This document shows positions 8,137 through 16,357 of a DNA stretch of 34,004 nt, one piece after another (positions within the stretch are counted from its first letter, which is position 1; each line of letters opens with the position of its first letter). The position numbers were made by a program, and so were the translations under genes. The stretch spans positions 1-34,004 of the forward strand of contig JBGFRR010000159.1 in assembly GCA_041695045.1 (NCBI GenBank), in the 5' to 3' direction. The DNA is from JBGFRR01 sp041695045 (lineage in GTDB: Bacteria; Bacteroidota; Ignavibacteria; UBA10030). The notes beneath the pieces are model-generated. The model searched no databases. It saw nothing but the letters and a program-made list of their open reading frames with translations, and was not told the DNA's origin.

Positions 8137-9461
8137 ACGTTGTGAGGGGTGGTGATCGGTGTCGCTGGCTCGAAGCTTTCGTACGGGCTTCTCATCGTGC
8201 AGCGGATTTGGAGCTGGGATGAATTGAGTCGCTCAATGTCCTCGGTAGAAAGGCCGTTGGGCAGGACGCTGTGGCCCTCTTTGATTCGCGTATGGATTTC
8301 CCGCCTTGCATGCTCTTCGAATACCCGGCGAGGGTGTGCGTGCGCATGCTCAAGTACCCTCCGCGTCCAGGCCCGGACTTGTGTGTTCAGTGCATCGAGT
8401 ATGGCGTGTTTCTCTATGGGCACCGTTCCTAAAACGAGAAGGCCAAACAGTCCCGCATTGCCCGAGTTGGCAATCGCATCGGGTATGACAATAATGCCTC
8501 TGTGGTGGAGCGCCTCCTCCGTTTCCTCGCGAAATGGGTCGTTTGCTCCTTCCACAATCAGCTTCGCATGCACGCGGTTAACATCAATCTGAATATCCGA
8601 GCCGGCGGCAGGGATGAGTATGTCGGCATCGTGATGCAGAATGGCATCGCGATCCACGAACTCATAATCGTACTTCAACCGCACGGCGATTCTCTCCACA
8701 ACCTTGTACGCAGGCGGTGTGCGGATTTTGAGTAAACCGGCAACGTCGAGCGCGGAGCCTCGTGGTGCGACGATAGCCCCCAATTCATCCGACACGGCAA
8801 CGACCTTCGCACCGGCTTTGGACAAGAACGTTGCGGCGCTGCCTCCGACGGCTCCAAAGCCCTGGATCGCAACGCGCTGAGTCTCGATCGGCTTGCCCAT
8901 GACGGCCAAGGCTTCCAATGTCGCCGCGCAGACCGTCCAGCCCGTGACGGCATTGCTCATGATGAGCCTCGCCGAATTATCGACGGCCAACGATGTTCCT
9001 TCTTCTAATCGTCGAAGCCCTTGATCAACAGCAATCCCGTTGACGCCGCTATATGCCCGCACGAGAGCGTACTGAGGATGAGGAATCCCCGCATACGTTC
9101 GACATGCCGCGACAACCCGAGACCAGTCTGTGCCGAGGTCTGAGCCGGTTACCCAACATGTTCGAAGGAAGGGCGCAAACGCCGAGATTACGCGACCCAA
9201 TACCTCCACTGCATCCTGTGCGAGCGAGTTATAGCGAATGCCGCACTTTGCGCCGCCCAGTGGTGGTTCGACGATTGCGAGCTTTGTGGACATGGTGGAA
9301 GCGAGGTTGGTTACCAGCTCTTCCGTAACGTCTGGTGCCATGCGAATGCCGCCGCCCGCAACGCCGTGTACGAAGGTATCGACAACGAGCCAGGCTTCCG
9401 CGCCTGTTGGCCGGTCGGTGTAGTGAGCGATGAGCATAGGACCGCTGACAGCATTCGCCAT
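8133..9461 (-). CDS. Glu/Leu/Phe/Val-type amino-acid dehydrogenase
   Basis: The product (442 aa from the ATG at 9461) belongs to the NAD(P)-dependent Glu/Leu/Phe/Val dehydrogenase family. The N-terminal catalytic domain holds GGGIRMAPDVT (37-47) and PPLGGAKCGI with catalytic Lys72. The usual glycine after AK is a cysteine. Asp108 in TGSDLGTDW is the likely catalytic acid. The Rossmann domain has GFGAVGG (201-207) and ends near VEGANDP. The length fits glutamate dehydrogenase better than leucine dehydrogenase, but specificity-pocket residues were not resolved. An upstream GTG at 9593 would add a 44-residue extension lacking family character. It overlaps the DapA-family gene by four bases, so it may feed amino-acid deamination into the same operon. 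Confidence 0.85.
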   Translation of the reverse strand: MANAVSGPMLIAHYTDRPTGAEAWLVVDTFVHGVAGGGIRMAPDVTEELVTNLASTMSTKLAIVEPPLGGAKCGIRYNSLAQDAVEVLGRVISAFAPFLRTCWVTGSDLGTDWSRVVAACRTYAGIPHPQYALVRAYSGVNGIAVDQGLRRLEEGTSLAVDNSARLIMSNAVTGWTVCAATLEALAVMGKPIETQRVAIQGFGAVGGSAATFLSKAGAKVVAVSDELGAIVAPRGSALDVAGLLKIRTPPAYKVVERIAVRLKYDYEFVDRDAILHHDADILIPAAGSDIQIDVNRVHAKLIVEGANDPFREETEEALHHRGIIVIPDAIANSGNAGLFGLLVLGTVPIEKHAILDALNTQVRAWTRRVLEHAHAHPRRVFEEHARREIHTRIKEGHSVLPNGLSTEDIERLNSSQLQIRCTMRSPYESFEPATPITTPHNV

Positions 9462-9580
9462 GCGAGTGGATCCTGTCGGAAGGAAACAAATCGTGGATGA
9501 ACGCCCGAACTTGATGAAAAATCCGTTGAGAAGCAAGGTAAGCCCGTGCGGTCCGCCGACGGCGGACGGCAGCGCATCGA

Positions 9581-10939
9581 ATGATCCACGCACGGAATCC
9601 CGTTCTCCTGTATCATCAATTCACTCCCATTCCAACGCAGCGCAACGGATTCCTCGTTCGCATAGAGGAAGCATTACGTTCTTGCCAAAATCTCATCAAA
9701 GGCGTATCTTCGTTTCGACGTGAAATTCCTCGGTCACGGAAACAAAGTGCAACTCACGATACCGCTCTAACGGTCGCACGCTTGGCTGAAATCCTTTTTC
9801 ATGCGACGGCATCACACACCTCGGGAGTGAACGCTCCTCGCCGCACCGCGTATCGGTTTCATCAACGACTCCCGTTGTATCAAGCTACTCCGCTCCGACC
9901 AGTACGGCACCTGGCCCGCGGTCTCGGTGTTGCCGAGCTTTGGGTGAAAGACGAATCCAGTCGCTTTGGACTTCCCGCATTCAAAATCCTCGGTCCATCC
10001 TGGGCAATCCCCACGATTCTCTCGCAACAGTTCGGGTTACCGCTGCGCGAGTTTGCGCGCTTCGACACGATCCGACAACGCCTCGCGACGATCGGGAGGG
10101 TCACGCTTGCCTGTGCGACCGACGGCAATCACGGCCGTGCAGTCGCGTTCATGGGACGAATGCTTGGGCTTCCCACACGCGTCTATATGCCCGACGGAAC
10201 GTCGACAGCGCGTGTTCAAGCCGTGGAATCCGAAGGGGCAACCGTGATTGTCGGTGGGACGTACGAAGAAGCGATTGAACGAGCCGGTGCGGAGCTTGAA
10301 GACAACGGGTTGTTGATCCAGGATAATGCATGGAAGGGCTACGAAGAGATTCCACGGTTCATCGTGGAAGGGTACTCGACTATGCTGTGGGAGATTGAGG
10401 ATCGATTGCGTTCCCTCCGTGCGCCCGACCCAACGCATGTCGTTGTTCAAGTCGGCGTCGGTTCACTGGCCGATGCTGTTGTGCGTCATTACCGTCGTCC
10501 GGGCCTCAGTCAACCACCTGTCATTATTTGTGTCGAGCCTGTGAAAGCGGCATGCTTGCTCACATCGGTGAGGGCGGGCGAAGTGGTCAAGATCGGTGGC
10601 CGGCAGAATTCCATTATGGCCGGATTGAACTGCGCCATCCCTTCGACCATCTCATTTCCACTTCTTCGACGCTGCGTGGATTGCTTCATGTCTGTTGAGG
10701 ACGATCGTGCGCAGGAGGCGATGCGCGAGTTTGCGGCGGAAGGAATTGTTGCCGGCGAAACGGGCGCCGCGGGCTTCGCGGGTTTGCTTGAGTTAATTTG
10801 CGGTAGGCACAACCTTGCCTCTGCCGGTTGGTTAGGGCTGGACAATGCGAGCAGGGTTCTGCTCCTCAACACCGAAGGGGCGACGGATCCTGCGTCCTTC
10901 ACACACATCGTCGGCCGCTCTCCGGATACGATTCGCTAA
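9581..10939 (+). CDS. PLP-dependent lyase, diaminopropionate ammonia-lyase-like
   Basis: The protein is a fold-type II pyridoxal-phosphate enzyme closest in motif to diaminopropionate ammonia-lyase. That enzyme converts 2,3-diaminopropionate to pyruvate and ammonia. KDESSRFGLPAFKILG contains the PLP lysine (Lys135 when counted from the 9581 start). ATDGNHGRAVA, QDNAWKGYEEIP, the glycine loop QVGVGSLAD and GETGAAG are all family signatures. From the ATG at 9581 the protein is 452 aa, longer than the usual near-400. A TTG at 9782 would give 385 aa and fits the family N-terminus better, so the first 67 codons may be untranslated. It is divergent from the dehydrogenase gene. Related threonine-dehydratase-type lyases cannot be excluded. 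Confidence 0.82.
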   Translation: MIHARNPVLLYHQFTPIPTQRNGFLVRIEEALRSCQNLIKGVSSFRREIPRSRKQSATHDTALTVARLAEILFHATASHTSGVNAPRRTAYRFHQRLPLYQATPLRPVRHLARGLGVAELWVKDESSRFGLPAFKILGPSWAIPTILSQQFGLPLREFARFDTIRQRLATIGRVTLACATDGNHGRAVAFMGRMLGLPTRVYMPDGTSTARVQAVESEGATVIVGGTYEEAIERAGAELEDNGLLIQDNAWKGYEEIPRFIVEGYSTMLWEIEDRLRSLRAPDPTHVVVQVGVGSLADAVVRHYRRPGLSQPPVIICVEPVKAACLLTSVRAGEVVKIGGRQNSIMAGLNCAIPSTISFPLLRRCVDCFMSVEDDRAQEAMREFAAEGIVAGETGAAGFAGLLELICGRHNLASAGWLGLDNASRVLLLNTEGATDPASFTHIVGRSPDTIR

Positions 10940-11059
10940 CTCTCGTCGTTTCTCTTCCTCGTTCCTCCCCGAGTTTCCTCTCCATGCAATGGAACACTTT
11001 CCCCTTCATCCACGTCTATCTGGCTGATTCCGAATTATTCACATCCTACGGAGTGGGCA

Positions 11060-12040
11060 ATGCTTGCAGCGCTATTGATTACCGTGGTTTCAATGATGCC
11101 ACAGGCGAGTGGAGACTGGCCGCCTGCCGGTGATGTGCAACGTGCGATTGTCGTCGATGACTCGGTGCGATCGGCATGGATTGGGGTCTCGATTCAAGAT
11201 ATTACCTCTGAGCTTGCGAAGGCAATGAAGCTCAAATCGGATGAAGGTGCGCTTGTCAATGAGGTGCACCACGACAGTCCGGCTGAAAAAGCGGGAATTC
11301 AGGAGAAGGATGTTGTCATTGAGTTTGATGGGCGGAAGATTTACGATTCGGACGACCTGGTAAAAGCTGTGAAGAAAACGAAAGTCGGTACGAAGGTCAA
11401 GGTGGCCTTACTGCGCAACAACGAGCGGAAGACCGTGGAGGTAACGGTTGGGGAAACGCCGAGGCGCATTGCACGATTGTTCTCGGGTGCCCCGCGAGTG
11501 CCGTTGTTTGCGTTGGGAACGACAAAGAACAGCGGCATTCAGGCACGCGAGTTGAACGAACAGTTAGCAGAGTATTTCCAGGCGCCGGATGCCCAAGGTG
11601 TGTATGTGGAGTGGGTCGAGAAAGGAAGCACCGCAGAGAAAGCGGGGATGAAAGCGGGCGATGTGTTCGTGTCGGTGAACAGGAAGAAAATCCGTTCGTT
11701 GCGGAACCTCTGGAGGGCGCTGGACTACTTCGACCCGGGGGAGGCAGTGGAAGTCGAGGTGCTTCGGAAAGGATCGCCGGAAACGTTAACGCTGGAGGTC
11801 GAAGAGAGGCGGAGTTCGTGGTTCGAGTTTGAAACCGGACCGCGGATGTTCAGACGCAATGTCCACCCGAACCTTGAACATCTCGACGAAACCATTCGAT
11901 TTCATCTTGATACAATGAAGGGTCGGTTGAAAGAATTAAAGCATCGCTTGCCTAAACGCATCGAGCTTGACATTCGCAAGCACCTCCCGCATCGCATCCG
12001 ACACATCAGCTATGAGAGGCAGCAATGTGCCGCCTCTTGA
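11060..12040 (+). CDS. secreted protein with two PDZ domains
   Basis: The 326-residue product starts with a short hydrophobic signal-like segment (about 1-18). It carries two PDZ domains at about 38-130 (SAWIGVSIQDITSELAKAM and following) and 165-250 (GVYVEWVEKGSTAEKAGMKAGD). The C-terminal 75 residues are basic and likely helical. There is no trypsin-like protease domain, so it resembles the PDZ half of HtrA/DegP proteins. It probably binds unfolded or C-terminal peptides in the periplasm, perhaps as an adaptor. It follows the PLP lyase by 120 bp on the same strand and ends before the hairpin at 12095-12119. The partner protein is unknown. Confidence 0.8.
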   Translation: MLAALLITVVSMMPQASGDWPPAGDVQRAIVVDDSVRSAWIGVSIQDITSELAKAMKLKSDEGALVNEVHHDSPAEKAGIQEKDVVIEFDGRKIYDSDDLVKAVKKTKVGTKVKVALLRNNERKTVEVTVGETPRRIARLFSGAPRVPLFALGTTKNSGIQARELNEQLAEYFQAPDAQGVYVEWVEKGSTAEKAGMKAGDVFVSVNRKKIRSLRNLWRALDYFDPGEAVEVEVLRKGSPETLTLEVEERRSSWFEFETGPRMFRRNVHPNLEHLDETIRFHLDTMKGRLKELKHRLPKRIELDIRKHLPHRIRHISYERQQCAAS

Positions 12041-12094
12041 ACGCCCGGCGGTGGGCTCTGGTACCGGGCTTTGTTATGCGCATCGACAAAACGA

Positions 12095-12119
12095 AAACGC
12101 CCGCCGGAAGCGGGCGTTT
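12095..12119. terminator. bidirectional intrinsic terminator
   Basis: AAACGCCCGC pairs perfectly with GCGGGCGTTT around a 5-base loop. Read on the minus strand, the hairpin is followed by the T-rich GTTTTCGTTTTG, giving a convincing terminator for the haem-side genes. The plus-strand tail is weaker. It sits between the convergent PDZ gene and the secreted unknown. Confidence 0.85.
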
Positions 12120-12139
12120 GTCGTTCAATGGAAGAATCG

Positions 12140-12862
12140 TCAGAGACGCTGTTCCCAGTAGACCTTGTTCTCCTTCGTGTTGACGAGCTGGATGTGCTGA
12201 GGGACGAGTGTGATTCTCGCTTCGCCGCGCACCTCGTTGACCGAGACGTTGATCCTGAACCGCACGCGGAAGTCGATATCGCTTTCATTCGCTTTTGCCT
12301 CGCGTGCTTCTTCCCGCGATACCTGCCACCGCAGTTGATCGAGTTTGAGATAGAGGCTTGATGTCCGGTACCCTCGCCGCACGGAATCTGCAACGGCCAC
12401 GTACTGGTTCGGTGCAACCGTTGTCTGCAAGCCCGGGATGTTGTACGGCAACTCGACGTAAAGTTGTGTGGCGACCGAATAGATCTGTGTATCGGCGTTG
12501 TACGAAGGAAGTGTTGCCTGGAAGAGTACACCGAGCGTTCGGTCATTGAGTTGCTTGTCATTCACGAACTTGATGACTCTGCTCAACAGGTTGCGTCGCT
12601 GTTCAGCAACGCGCTGGCCGAATTCTCCCGAGGTCTCAAACTCCTTCTTCGTCTTTGTGGCATCGCGGAACTTCTCTAACTCGTCTTTCAGAAATGTCCA
12701 GGCCTCCTTGAGAATCTCAGTGAAGTCCTGCGGCGTGAGGAAGTCGTCCGCTTCGCCGGAGGTTGCCCCCGTTTGCTGTTGCTGGCTGTGCACCGGCTCA
12801 ACCGATGCGACAAGGACCAATAGGGCAACGACTCCAACAATGCATCGAAGAGAGATGTTCAT
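12140..12862 (-). CDS. secreted protein of unknown function
   Basis: I do not recognise the family of this 240-residue protein. It begins with a clear Sec signal peptide (basic start, hydrophobic 7-20, cleavage near VHSQQQ). A charged helical stretch KTKKEFETSGEFGQRVAEQRR (split by ET at about 71) resembles a motif seen in several periplasmic proteins of unknown role. The rest alternates hydrophobic and polar residues, suggesting beta strands, and ends in EQRL. Its start lies two bases after the hemY stop, so it is the last cistron of the hemH-hemY transcript and is closed by the hairpin at 12095-12119. A link to haem is positional only. Confidence 0.7.
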   Translation of the reverse strand: MNISLRCIVGVVALLVLVASVEPVHSQQQQTGATSGEADDFLTPQDFTEILKEAWTFLKDELEKFRDATKTKKEFETSGEFGQRVAEQRRNLLSRVIKFVNDKQLNDRTLGVLFQATLPSYNADTQIYSVATQLYVELPYNIPGLQTTVAPNQYVAVADSVRRGYRTSSLYLKLDQLRWQVSREEAREAKANESDIDFRVRFRINVSVNEVRGEARITLVPQHIQLVNTKENKVYWEQRL

Positions 12863-12864
12863 GA

Positions 12865-14265
12865 TCAGGCCCCTTGATTGTTCATAGTTCCCGTGTGAGA
12901 GTGTCGGAGAATTCGTTGTGCAAGGCCGTGTGCGCTTACAACGCAGTCACCGACGGCAATCCCTCCACGGAAGTTGCTGCAGAAATGCAGTCCCTCATAC
13001 TTGGTCTCGAATCGCAAAAACTCCGCAAGCGTCTTTCCGTATCCAACCTCATACTGCGGAATTGCCCGCTCGATGCGAGACACCCTCCAATATACAGGAT
13101 TTCCGGTAATATGCATCAGGGATTTCAGCTCCTGCACCACAAGGTGCTGAAGCTCACGATCATCCCGTTCTACGAGCTCAGGCTGGCGCAATCCGCCTAC
13201 AAACGTTGTGAATGCGACTGCTCCTGCGGGCGCCCGGCCGGGAAAGAGGCTGGAGGACCACAGGCAGCCGAGGATGGTGCGCCGCTCGAGCGCAGGAACG
13301 AGGAATCCAAAGCCGTCGAGCGGATGATTCACGTCGTCAGCGCGGAATCCGGTGAACACCGATGCCACCGGAGCGCATCGGACTGACGCGAGAACATCGG
13401 CCGTGCGCGGGGAGATTGCGCGCACAAGCTCTGCTGCGGCGAATGCTGGAACGGCCAGGACGACATGCTTCGCTTCAACGCGATGGAGGTTGCCGCCAAC
13501 TCGATAGTGTACTTCGTACCGCTGACGATCATTTGTTGTTTCGAGCCGAACATCCTCAACCCCGCACACGACGGCATGACTCATGCGCGAAGCGATCGCT
13601 CGTGGAAGCTGCTGCATCCCAGATCGGAAGGAAAACGATTCGCCCCGCTTCTCAGCCGAAAGTTTTTCTCCGCGTGAGCGTTTTCGGAACATCCCCCGGA
13701 TCAGGCTTCCGTGTTCCTGCTCCAGCGCATAGAGTTTTGGGAACGCAGCCTGCACGCTGAGCAGTTCCGGTTTGCCGGCATAAATTCCTGCAACGAATGG
13801 GTCGATGGCGTAGTCGAGAAATTCGCGACCTAACCGGCGAACGACAAACTCTGCGATACTTTCTTCGCTCGTCGCTTTTCCGATAAACGGCTCAGCAAGG
13901 AGACGAAGCTTCGCCGGAAGAGAAAAGGCCGGTGTTGTGATAAACGACTGAGGACTGAGCGGAAGTTCGTAGAGTCTCCCCTTGCGGAGGATGAACCGCT
14001 TCTTGCCGGAGGGATTCGCGTAGAGAAACTCGTTCTTGAGACCAAGGTCGTCCACAAGCTCGCGAATAAGCGGCGTGGTTTCGAGCGCGCTGTTCGGACC
14101 TTCTTCGCACAGAAAGCCTTCGTCGAGGATGGACTTCATCGTTCCTCCCACCTCGGCGTTGCGCTCGAACACCATCACGCGCTGGCCGCCCTTCCTGAGC
14201 CAGTGCGCGGTTGCGAGACCCGAGATTCCCGCACCGATGATGACTGTGTCGACGTCGTGGTTCAT
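12865..14265 (-). CDS. hemY: oxygen-dependent protoporphyrinogen oxidase (HemY type)
   Basis: The 466-residue flavoprotein oxidises protoporphyrinogen IX (or coproporphyrinogen III) using FAD and oxygen. The dinucleotide-binding motif VIIGAGISGLATAHWLRKGG is at the N-terminus. GGTMKSILDEGFLCEEGPNS and IDPFVAGIYAGKPELLSVQ are typical of the HemY/PPOX branch. GIAVGDCV near the C-terminus closes the FAD site. I used the ATG at 14265, four bases after the hemH stop; an ATG at 14277 would overlap hemH. It follows hemH, so protoporphyrin is probably made by the classical protoporphyrin-dependent route, although HemY proteins of the coproporphyrin-dependent route look similar. Confidence 0.92.
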   Translation of the reverse strand: MNHDVDTVIIGAGISGLATAHWLRKGGQRVMVFERNAEVGGTMKSILDEGFLCEEGPNSALETTPLIRELVDDLGLKNEFLYANPSGKKRFILRKGRLYELPLSPQSFITTPAFSLPAKLRLLAEPFIGKATSEESIAEFVVRRLGREFLDYAIDPFVAGIYAGKPELLSVQAAFPKLYALEQEHGSLIRGMFRKRSRGEKLSAEKRGESFSFRSGMQQLPRAIASRMSHAVVCGVEDVRLETTNDRQRYEVHYRVGGNLHRVEAKHVVLAVPAFAAAELVRAISPRTADVLASVRCAPVASVFTGFRADDVNHPLDGFGFLVPALERRTILGCLWSSSLFPGRAPAGAVAFTTFVGGLRQPELVERDDRELQHLVVQELKSLMHITGNPVYWRVSRIERAIPQYEVGYGKTLAEFLRFETKYEGLHFCSNFRGGIAVGDCVVSAHGLAQRILRHSHTGTMNNQGA

Positions 14266-14269
14266 CGCA

Positions 14270-15331
14270 CTACACATACCACGGACAGAGGGTTGGCTTC
14301 GGACGCGAGGAATATTCCTTCCACAGCCGCACACACTTTGAGGCCTGCGTCCCGCGCTGGTTGATGCGGGCGAGCACGAGGTCGGTGAGGCACTGGATGA
14401 ACTTCGGATGGTCGTTCAGCGCCGGCATCATTTCAAACTGCTCGACGCCCAACTCGTTCGCATGCTCGCGCTCTTCAATGTTGATCTCGTGCAGCGTCTC
14501 GATGTGCTCTGTTACGAACGCGATGGGTATCACAAGCATCCGTTTTCTTCCCTCGCTGGCAAGGCGCTTCACGGTTTCGGTAAGCCCCGGCCCCAACCAC
14601 AGCTGCGGTCCGACTTTGCTTTGATAACACAGGATATGCGGCGACTTCCACCCCCCGCGCTGCATCACCTGCCGCACGGTTTCCTCAATCTGCAACTGAT
14701 ACGGATCGCCCTTCTCGATAAATTCCACCGGCACGCCGTGAGCGCTGAAGATGAGGTCGATTTCTTCCTCAGCCACAGCCCCAAACCGACGCATCGTGGT
14801 GTTGATGTTCTCTACGAACGCTTCGATGAGCTGCGGGTGATTCGGATAGCAACAGATGAGTTGTGCGGGAATATCCAGACCGTGTTCGCGTACCCGTCGA
14901 TTCCACTCGTTGGCGCTGGAAAACGTGGTCGCCCGTGAGTATTGCGGGTAGAGGGGGAGCAGAATGATGCGGTCAGCGCCGGCGCGCTTGATTGCCCGCA
15001 CGGCTTCGTCGGTCAGAGGGTGCCAGTAGCGCATGGCGATGAACACGCGGGCATTCATACCGCTGGACGTGAGGCTCGATTCGAGCGCATCAGCCTGGCG
15101 CTGCGTTAGTTCAAGAATTGGGGACTTTCCGCCGATTTCCCGGTAGTGCTCGCCGATAGGCTTCGAGCGGAAATGAGCGATCGTTCTCGCTAACAGGCCG
15201 CGCGCGAGAAAGGCCCCCGGAAAGTCGATGATGTCTGCATCGCGGAAGAGATTGAGGAGGAATGGCTTGACTGCTTCGACGGAATCCGGACCGCCGAGTT
15301 GAAAGAGGACGACTGCAAGACGTTCAGACAT
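14270..15331 (-). CDS. hemH: ferrochelatase
   Basis: The 353-residue protein inserts Fe(II) into the porphyrin ring. Family features include an N-terminal LFQLGGPDSVEAVKPFLLNL, the catalytic His198 in IFSAHGVP, and Glu275 in FVTEHIETLHEI. It follows hemF after 88 bp that contain a perfect 12-bp hairpin. It leads into hemY with a 4-bp gap. No transmembrane segment is evident. Porphyrin versus coproporphyrin preference cannot be read from the sequence with confidence, but the presence of hemF upstream favours protoporphyrin. Confidence 0.95.
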   Translation of the reverse strand: MSERLAVVLFQLGGPDSVEAVKPFLLNLFRDADIIDFPGAFLARGLLARTIAHFRSKPIGEHYREIGGKSPILELTQRQADALESSLTSSGMNARVFIAMRYWHPLTDEAVRAIKRAGADRIILLPLYPQYSRATTFSSANEWNRRVREHGLDIPAQLICCYPNHPQLIEAFVENINTTMRRFGAVAEEEIDLIFSAHGVPVEFIEKGDPYQLQIEETVRQVMQRGGWKSPHILCYQSKVGPQLWLGPGLTETVKRLASEGRKRMLVIPIAFVTEHIETLHEINIEEREHANELGVEQFEMMPALNDHPKFIQCLTDLVLARINQRGTQASKCVRLWKEYSSRPKPTLCPWYV

Positions 15332-15367
15332 GCGTTATAATGTTCCTTGGATGCGCGACCCTGTGCA

Positions 15368-15395
15368 TCCCGCTCCGATAAGCATCGGAGCGGGA
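15368..15395. repeat. perfect 12-bp-stem hairpin between hemF and hemH
   Basis: TCCCGCTCCGAT pairs with ATCGGAGCGGGA around AAGC. No T-run follows on either strand, so it is more likely an intergenic palindromic element or RNA-processing hairpin than a terminator. Confidence 0.6.
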
Positions 15396-15419
15396 CTTCC
15401 GATGATTCCCGCGTGCCGG

Positions 15420-16331
15420 TTACTCAAGCCAGTCGCGGGGAGATTTCAAGACGCCGAGAAGTGCAGCTTCCGGTGAATGAGGTTCCGGTTGTGTGTTGTA
15501 GTCCCACCGAACGAGCGGAGGGAGGGAAATCAAAATCGATTCGATGCGTCCCTGTGTTTCCATGCCGAACAAGGTTCCGCGATCGTACAGCAGATTGAAC
15601 TCGACGTACCGCCCCCGTCGCTGGAGCTGCCAGTTCTTCTCGCGCTCGCCCCATGGCTCGGCTCGGCGGCGTTCGACGATGGGGAGGTACGCATCGAGGA
15701 ACGCGTTGCCGCAGTCGCGGACGAACGCGAAGAGTTGCTCAAAGTCACCCCGCTGATAGTCGAAGAATATCCCTCCAATGCCGCGCGCTTCGTTGCGATG
15801 CTTCAGGAAAAAGTACTCGTCGCACCAGCGCTTGAAGCGCGGATAGTATGATGCGTCATGCTTGTCGCACACGCTCTTCCACACGGCATGGAAGTGTCGG
15901 CAGTCCTCGTCGAACAGATAGTACGGCGTCAGGTCTGCGCCGCCGCCGAACCAGGAGTCGCCGCTTGCGAGTTCGATGCAGCGAAAGTTGGCATGAACCG
16001 TCGGAATCATCGGCGAGTTCGGATGAAGGACGAGCGAGATGCCCGTTGCGAAGAAGTCCTGCGGAGGAACATCAAGACGGCTTGCGAGGAGCTCGGTCAA
16101 TCGTCCTCTCACCGCCGATGTGTTGACGCCGGCCTTCTCGAACACTGTGCCGTGCTGCAACACGCGCGTTGTCCCACCGCCCCCTTCCCGGTGCTGCCAT
16201 CGATCTTCACGAAACCGTGCCCCTCCATCGACGGCTTCGAGGGAGCGGCACATGCTTTCCTGCAATTCCTCGAAGTATGCTTGTGTGCGGGCGTTTGGTT
16301 GTGTTTGCCAACGGCTGCTCGCGGTGGTCAT
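15420..16331 (-). CDS. hemF: oxygen-dependent coproporphyrinogen III oxidase
   Basis: The 303-residue protein is the aerobic enzyme that decarboxylates coproporphyrinogen III to protoporphyrinogen IX. Typical segments are FFATGISLVLHPNSPMIPTV, SWFGGGADLTPYYL, the DASYYPRFKRWCDEYFFL stretch, and EARGIGGIFFD. The C-terminal GRIESILISLPPLVRWDYN is also a family hallmark. I chose the ATG at 16331, 26 bases after the upstream peptidase stop. The longer frame runs into the peptidase gene and has no homology character. Its presence implies that haem is made under oxygen. Confidence 0.95.
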   Translation of the reverse strand: MTTASSRWQTQPNARTQAYFEELQESMCRSLEAVDGGARFREDRWQHREGGGGTTRVLQHGTVFEKAGVNTSAVRGRLTELLASRLDVPPQDFFATGISLVLHPNSPMIPTVHANFRCIELASGDSWFGGGADLTPYYLFDEDCRHFHAVWKSVCDKHDASYYPRFKRWCDEYFFLKHRNEARGIGGIFFDYQRGDFEQLFAFVRDCGNAFLDAYLPIVERRRAEPWGEREKNWQLQRRGRYVEFNLLYDRGTLFGMETQGRIESILISLPPLVRWDYNTQPEPHSPEAALLGVLKSPRDWLE

Positions 16332-16357
16332 CGCTGCCGGTCGTTTGGTTATCGAGA

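Noticed and set aside
12010..12561. 183-codon minus-strand frame
   Set aside because: It overlaps the secreted unknown in another frame, crosses the terminator, and is Ser/Arg-rich like a shadow.
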